From Thermotogae bacterium (GTDB taxonomy: Bacteria; Thermotogota; Thermotogae; Petrotogales; Kosmotogaceae): a DNA stretch of 8,981 nt. The position numbers and the translations under genes were made by a program. The stretch covers positions 1 through 8,981 of the forward strand of contig QNAR01000052.1 of the NCBI GenBank assembly GCA_003643975.1, read 5' to 3'. The notes below the pieces were generated by a model. It had not been told where the DNA came from. It worked only from the letters and a program-made list of their open reading frames with translations, and made no database searches. Shown piece by piece: positions 6,475 through 8,981 of the stretch. Positions within the stretch are counted from its first letter, which is position 1. Every line of letters begins with the position of its first letter.

Positions 6475-6804
6475 ATGCAGTTCTTCTTTTTTGTTATTAT
6501 TGCTTTAATTATTGTTATGTTCATTGTCGAAAGCCCACGGGTAAAAAATTCCCGGGAAAAAAGCAATGGGCAAAAAACAAAAGTAAATGTAGGAGATATA
6601 AGGTTTACCTCTCATGCCCTGCAGCGTCTTAATGAACGTGGAATTGATGTAGAAGAGATTGAACGCATGATTTTAGACCCGTCTTCTAAAGCCGCTATTG
6701 AAGAAAATGGAAACATAAGACTGGAAAAAAATGGAATTGTAGTCATCTTCAGAAAGGAACTGATGGGAATACTTGTGATTACCATATTTTCAGACAACAA
6801 ATAA
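6475..6804 (+). CDS. Membrane-anchored DUF4258-like protein
   Basis: A 109-residue protein. Residues 2-18 form one very hydrophobic helix (FFFFVIIALIIVMF), acting as a membrane anchor or uncleaved signal. A basic, polar linker (about 20-37) follows. The rest matches the DUF4258 pattern: FTSHALQRLNERGID (44-58), an IERMILDP helix (62-69), IRLEKNGIVVIF and GILVITIF as paired strands. DUF4258 is a small alpha/beta domain of uncertain function whose fold has been likened to RelE/BrnT-type toxins; most members lack an anchor. No antitoxin-like gene adjoins it, so a toxin role is not supported. It diverges from the permease operon and shares a terminator with groEL. The anchor places the domain at the membrane, with its side unclear. 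Confidence 0.75.
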   Translation: MQFFFFVIIALIIVMFIVESPRVKNSREKSNGQKTKVNVGDIRFTSHALQRLNERGIDVEEIERMILDPSSKAAIEENGNIRLEKNGIVVIFRKELMGILVITIFSDNK

Positions 6805-6829
6805 AAAGGGAGGGGCTTTCCCTCCCTTT
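6805..6829. terminator. Bidirectional intrinsic terminator between DUF4258 gene and groEL
   Basis: A perfect 10-bp stem (6805-6814 with 6820-6829, AAAGGGAGGG and its complement) closes the 5-nt loop GCTTT. On the minus strand the stem is followed by a T run (TTTTTATTT), an excellent end for groEL. On the plus strand TTTACTTTTATTTT follows, ending the DUF4258 gene, whose stop lies at the base of the stem. Confidence 0.9.
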
Positions 6830-6842
6830 ACTTTTATTTTAA

Positions 6843-8465
6843 TCAGTATTCAGGCATCGGTGGTGTTGCGGGTTCTTTCTTTTCTTCGGGTTTTTCAACA
6901 ATTGCTGCTTCTGTTGTGAGCAGGATGCCCGCGATAGAAGCTGCGTTCTGCAAAGCGCTTCTTGTAACTTTGACAGGATCGACAATACCAGCTTCGAACA
7001 TGTTTACAAACTTGTCGTTGAGTGCATCATATCCCTTGACAGCATCATCGAGCTCCAGCACTTTATGAACGATAACCGCACCATCGAGGCCAGCATTGGA
7101 AGCTATCTGTCTCATAGGCATGTCAAGGGACTTATAAACGATTTGCACACCGATTTTCATGTCGGCGTCTTCAGTTTCATTGAGAAGTTTTTCAACGGCT
7201 TTTTTTGCCCTGACAAGTGCCACTCCGCCGCCAGCGACGATTCCCTCTTCAACAGCAGCTCTTGTTGCGCTGAGAGCGTCTTCGATTCTGTGCTTCTTTT
7301 CTTTGAGTTCGGTTTCGGTAGCAGCACCGACCTTGATTACTGCCACGCCACCAGATAGCTTAGCGAGCCTTTCCTGAAGTGTTTCTTTTTCGTAGTCAGA
7401 AGTTGTCTGTTCAATCTGAGCCTTGATCTGGCCAATTCTCTGCTTAATCTTTTCAGGATCGCCCTTTCCATCAACGATGATAGTGTCGTCCTTTTTGACC
7501 TTCACCATGCCAGCTGTTCCCAGATCTTCCAATGAGACGTTTTCAAGGGTCAGGCCAACCTCTTCGCTGATAACTGTTCCACCAGTTAGAATGGCGATAT
7601 CCTGAAGCATTGCCTTTCTCCTGTCACCAAAACCAGGAGCTTTTATAGCTATTGATTCAAGAGTACCCCTGAGTTTGTTGAGGACTAATGTGGAAAGAGC
7701 TTCACCTTCAACGTCTTCAGCTATGATGACAAGAGGCTTCCCGGCCTGTGCAACTTTTTCCAATATGGAAACAATGGGTTTCACAGCGGAGAGTTTCTTG
7801 TCGGTGATGAGGATATAAGGTTCTTTGATGACTGCTTCCATTTTTTCCGGGTCTGTAACAAAGTATGGGGAGATGTAGCCTCTGTCGAACTGCATACCTT
7901 CGACGAATTCCACATAGGTTTCCAGTGTCTTCGAGTCTTCGACAGTTATAACGCCATCTTCTCCAACTTTGTCCATTGCCTCGGCGATGAGTTCCCCGAT
8001 AGAGGGATCGTTTGCTGAAATAGCGGCAACGTGTGCAATGTCCTCACGGGTGGAGAGTTTCTTTGACATTGAGCGTATTTCTTCAACGGCTTTTTCAACA
8101 GCTTTTTCAATTCCTCTTTTGATAAGAATGGGATTAGCACCGGCTGTAACATTTTTAAGGCCTTCTTTTATCATGGCCTGAGCCAAAACGGTGGCTGTTG
8201 TCGTACCATCACCGGCAATGTCGTTAGTCTTAGAAGCGACTTCTTTTACCAGCTGAGCACCGAGGTTTTCAAATTTATCCTCCAGTTCTATCTCCTTGGC
8301 AATAGAAACTCCATCATTGGTTATTGTGGGAGAGCCCCAGCTCTTTTCAAGTACTACATTTCTCCCTTTGGGACCAAGTGTGATTTTAACGGCGTTTGCA
8401 ACAGCGTCTACTCCTTTTTCAAGAGCTGTCCTTGCTTCTTCACTGAACCTTATAATTTTAGGCAT
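6843..8465 (-). CDS. groEL: Chaperonin GroEL (60 kDa, Hsp60)
   Basis: A full-length 540-residue group I chaperonin forming the double-ring ATP-driven folding chamber with GroES. Visible landmarks are the N-terminal ATP-site segment TLGPKGRN (29-36), TNDGVS with Asp51, and GDGTTTATV (85-93) with the Mg/ATP Asp86. Further on lie the apical domain, and IEDALSATRAAVEEGIVAGGG split across about 394-414, which includes the catalytic Asp396 and the chaperonin signature AAVEEGIVAGGG (403-414). The C-terminal tail ends EKKEPATPPMPEY and lacks the Gly-Gly-Met repeats common in other bacteria. A good Shine-Dalgarno (AAGGGGG, 8474-8480) overlaps the groES stop region. The groES-groEL gap is 15 nt, so the two are co-transcribed under the upstream promoter and CIRCE. 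The 3' end is a strong terminator. Confidence 0.98.
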   Translation of the reverse strand: MPKIIRFSEEARTALEKGVDAVANAVKITLGPKGRNVVLEKSWGSPTITNDGVSIAKEIELEDKFENLGAQLVKEVASKTNDIAGDGTTTATVLAQAMIKEGLKNVTAGANPILIKRGIEKAVEKAVEEIRSMSKKLSTREDIAHVAAISANDPSIGELIAEAMDKVGEDGVITVEDSKTLETYVEFVEGMQFDRGYISPYFVTDPEKMEAVIKEPYILITDKKLSAVKPIVSILEKVAQAGKPLVIIAEDVEGEALSTLVLNKLRGTLESIAIKAPGFGDRRKAMLQDIAILTGGTVISEEVGLTLENVSLEDLGTAGMVKVKKDDTIIVDGKGDPEKIKQRIGQIKAQIEQTTSDYEKETLQERLAKLSGGVAVIKVGAATETELKEKKHRIEDALSATRAAVEEGIVAGGGVALVRAKKAVEKLLNETEDADMKIGVQIVYKSLDMPMRQIASNAGLDGAVIVHKVLELDDAVKGYDALNDKFVNMFEAGIVDPVKVTRSALQNAASIAGILLTTEAAIVEKPEEKKEPATPPMPEY

Positions 8466-8480
8466 TCAGACTACCCCCTT

Positions 8481-8750
8481 TCAGTCTTCGATTTTCGCTA
8501 GAATGTCGTCCTGGTCAATGACGATATAATCCTCGTCGTCGATCTTTATTTCCGTTCCAGCGTACTTTGAGAATATTACTTTGTCACCGGCTTTGATGTC
8601 AAGGTCTTCAACATCTTTACCGACTTCAATGACTTCAGCCTTCATGGGTTTCTCTTTAGCAGTGTCTGGAAGGACAATGCCTCCCTCAGTCTTTCTTTCC
8701 TCTTTGATGGGTTTAATGAGCAACCTTGAACCTAATGGAATAACCTTCAT
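8481..8750 (-). CDS. groES: Co-chaperonin GroES (10 kDa, Hsp10)
   Basis: An 89-residue co-chaperonin that caps the GroEL ring. The N-terminal strand MKVIPLGSRLLIKP is followed by the mobile loop (about 16-33) with the GroEL-binding Ile25-Val26-Leu27 in GGIVLP. The rest is the conserved barrel: AEVIEVG, IKAGDKVIF, SKYAGTEIKIDDEDYIVI, and the closing DDILAKIED. The segment between VIEVG and IKAGD is only KDVEDLD, shorter than in E. coli GroES, so the dome (roof) hairpin is reduced. The start is set by the perfect AAAGGAGGT 6 nt before this ATG; an in-frame ATG six codons upstream lies before that site and is rejected. First gene of the groESL operon. Confidence 0.97.
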   Translation of the reverse strand: MKVIPLGSRLLIKPIKEERKTEGGIVLPDTAKEKPMKAEVIEVGKDVEDLDIKAGDKVIFSKYAGTEIKIDDEDYIVIDQDDILAKIED

Positions 8751-8756
8751 ACAACG

Positions 8757-8765
8757 ACCTCCTTT
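8757..8765 (-). promoter_or_regulatory. Strong ribosome binding site of groES
   Basis: On the minus strand AAAGGAGGT is a near-complete match to the 16S anti-Shine-Dalgarno, 6 nt before the ATG at 8750-8748. It rules out the in-frame ATG at 8768. Confidence 0.9.
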
Positions 8766-8783
8766 CATTTTTCAGAAGAAATA

Positions 8784-8810
8784 TTAGCACTCTAAGTGTT
8801 AGTTTGCTAA
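8784..8810 (-). promoter_or_regulatory. CIRCE operator (HrcA binding site), degenerate right half
   Basis: TTAGCACTC (8784-8792), nine bases, then GTTTGCTAA (8802-8810). The CIRCE consensus is TTAGCACTC-N9-GAGTGCTAA; one half is perfect and the other matches 7 of 9. It lies directly downstream of the -10 box, covering the expected transcription start (about 8808), and upstream of the groES ribosome site. This is the usual position for repression by the heat-sensitive HrcA repressor, and hrcA is not in the window. An imperfect extra half-like sequence (AAGTGTTAG, 8794-8802) occupies the spacer. Confidence 0.88.
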
Positions 8811-8814
8811 CAAA

Positions 8815-8843
8815 ATAATAAAACAAAAAACGGACATCTTCAA
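8815..8843 (-). promoter_or_regulatory. Sigma-A-type promoter of groESL
   Basis: On the minus strand TTGAAG (8843-8838) and TATTAT (8820-8815) are separated by exactly 17 bp. They match TTGACA at 4 of 6 and TATAAT at 5 of 6 positions. The placement immediately upstream of the CIRCE operator strongly supports it. The spacer contains a run of T. Confidence 0.75.
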
Positions 8844-8853
8844 TTCCGAAAAT

Positions 8854-8870
8854 AACACATATTATGTGTT
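8854..8870. promoter_or_regulatory. 17-bp perfect palindrome upstream of the groESL promoter
   Basis: AACACATA-T-TATGTGTT is a perfect inverted repeat with 8-bp arms around one base, ending 10 bp upstream of the -35 box. The size and symmetry suit a dimeric regulator. It has no G+C-rich stem or T tail, so a terminator is unlikely. No regulator is identified. Confidence 0.4.
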
Positions 8871-8981
8871 TACTTGGTATTACACCGGAATATTTGTGGT
8901 TATAGTGAAAAAACTTTGTTTTTTATATCAATTTGTTAGTTACTCATGCCTTTTCCAATTTGAGCATGTTTGTAGAATGCG
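8871..8981. other. Intergenic end of window, no recognisable gene
   Basis: AT-rich sequence without an RNA gene or long frame. On the minus strand all three frames stop between 8936 and 8946, so the 3' tip of an upstream leftward gene could enter here (for instance AFYKHAQIGKGMSN then stop at 8936), but no frame can be preferred. A weak A/T hairpin (AAAAAAC, TTT, GTTTTTT at 8908-8924) could end such a gene, though its stem has only one G-C pair. Confidence 0.35.

Noticed and set aside
6549..6558. TTCCCGGGAA palindrome
   Set aside because: It lies in the linker-coding part of the DUF4258 gene, is short, has no tail or second copy, and is probably chance.
6475..6804. Toxin-antitoxin system around the DUF4258 gene
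   Set aside because: No antitoxin-sized partner adjoins it; its neighbours are the permease and groEL.
7065..7377. Two plus-strand open frames inside groEL
   Set aside because: They are shadows antisense to well-conserved GroEL sequence, have no ribosome site and show no domain.
8751..8768. Six-codon extension of GroES
   Set aside because: It spans the Shine-Dalgarno itself, and GroES proteins begin MKVIPL at the lower ATG.
8769..8981. Search for tRNA, small RNA or riboswitch upstream of groES
   Set aside because: No cloverleaf or conserved aptamer core was seen; the promoter, CIRCE and palindrome account for the visible structure.
1..8981. CRISPR array, insertion sequence or prophage signs
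   Set aside because: No spaced direct repeats, transposase frames, terminal repeats or target duplications were seen; gene order and composition look uniform.

Overview
The window looks like chromosome of a Thermotogota bacterium, most likely of the Kosmotoga/Mesotoga branch. The GroES and GroEL proteins read as Thermotogota-type, base composition is moderately AT-rich, and genes are packed with strong Shine-Dalgarno sequences. The genus is an inference from protein character; no search was possible.

Left edge (1-451): the 3' end of infB (translation initiation factor IF-2) runs rightward and ends inside a perfect 16-bp hairpin. That hairpin also holds the end of a converging leftward operon.

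Centre (431-6446, minus strand): seven genes are read right to left with gaps or overlaps of a few bases. In order of transcription they are: a ~12-TM ABC-2/exporter-like permease with no ATPase subunit nearby; a MoxR-type AAA+ ATPase; a two-domain protein with an HExxH metallopeptidase-like N-terminus and a von Willebrand A (VWA) C-terminus; two unrecognised soluble proteins (292 and 149 aa); a membrane YdjM/DUF457-type putative metal-dependent hydrolase; and a 74-aa two-helix membrane protein. MoxR plus VWA pairs are known as chaperone-like modules that act on specific partners. Here the pair is joined to a putative protease domain, membrane proteins and two orphans, so this is the best candidate for an undescribed system. 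Its function cannot be read from the sequence.

Divergent gene (6475-6804, plus strand): a 109-aa protein with an N-terminal membrane anchor and a DUF4258-like domain, starting 28 bp from the operon's chosen first codon. It ends at a second bidirectional terminator shared with groEL.

Right side (6843-8981, minus strand): a complete groES-groEL operon. Upstream lie a good sigma-A-type promoter, a degenerate CIRCE operator (HrcA site) covering the likely start point, and a 17-bp perfect palindrome just upstream of the -35. The last ~110 bp carry no recognisable gene.
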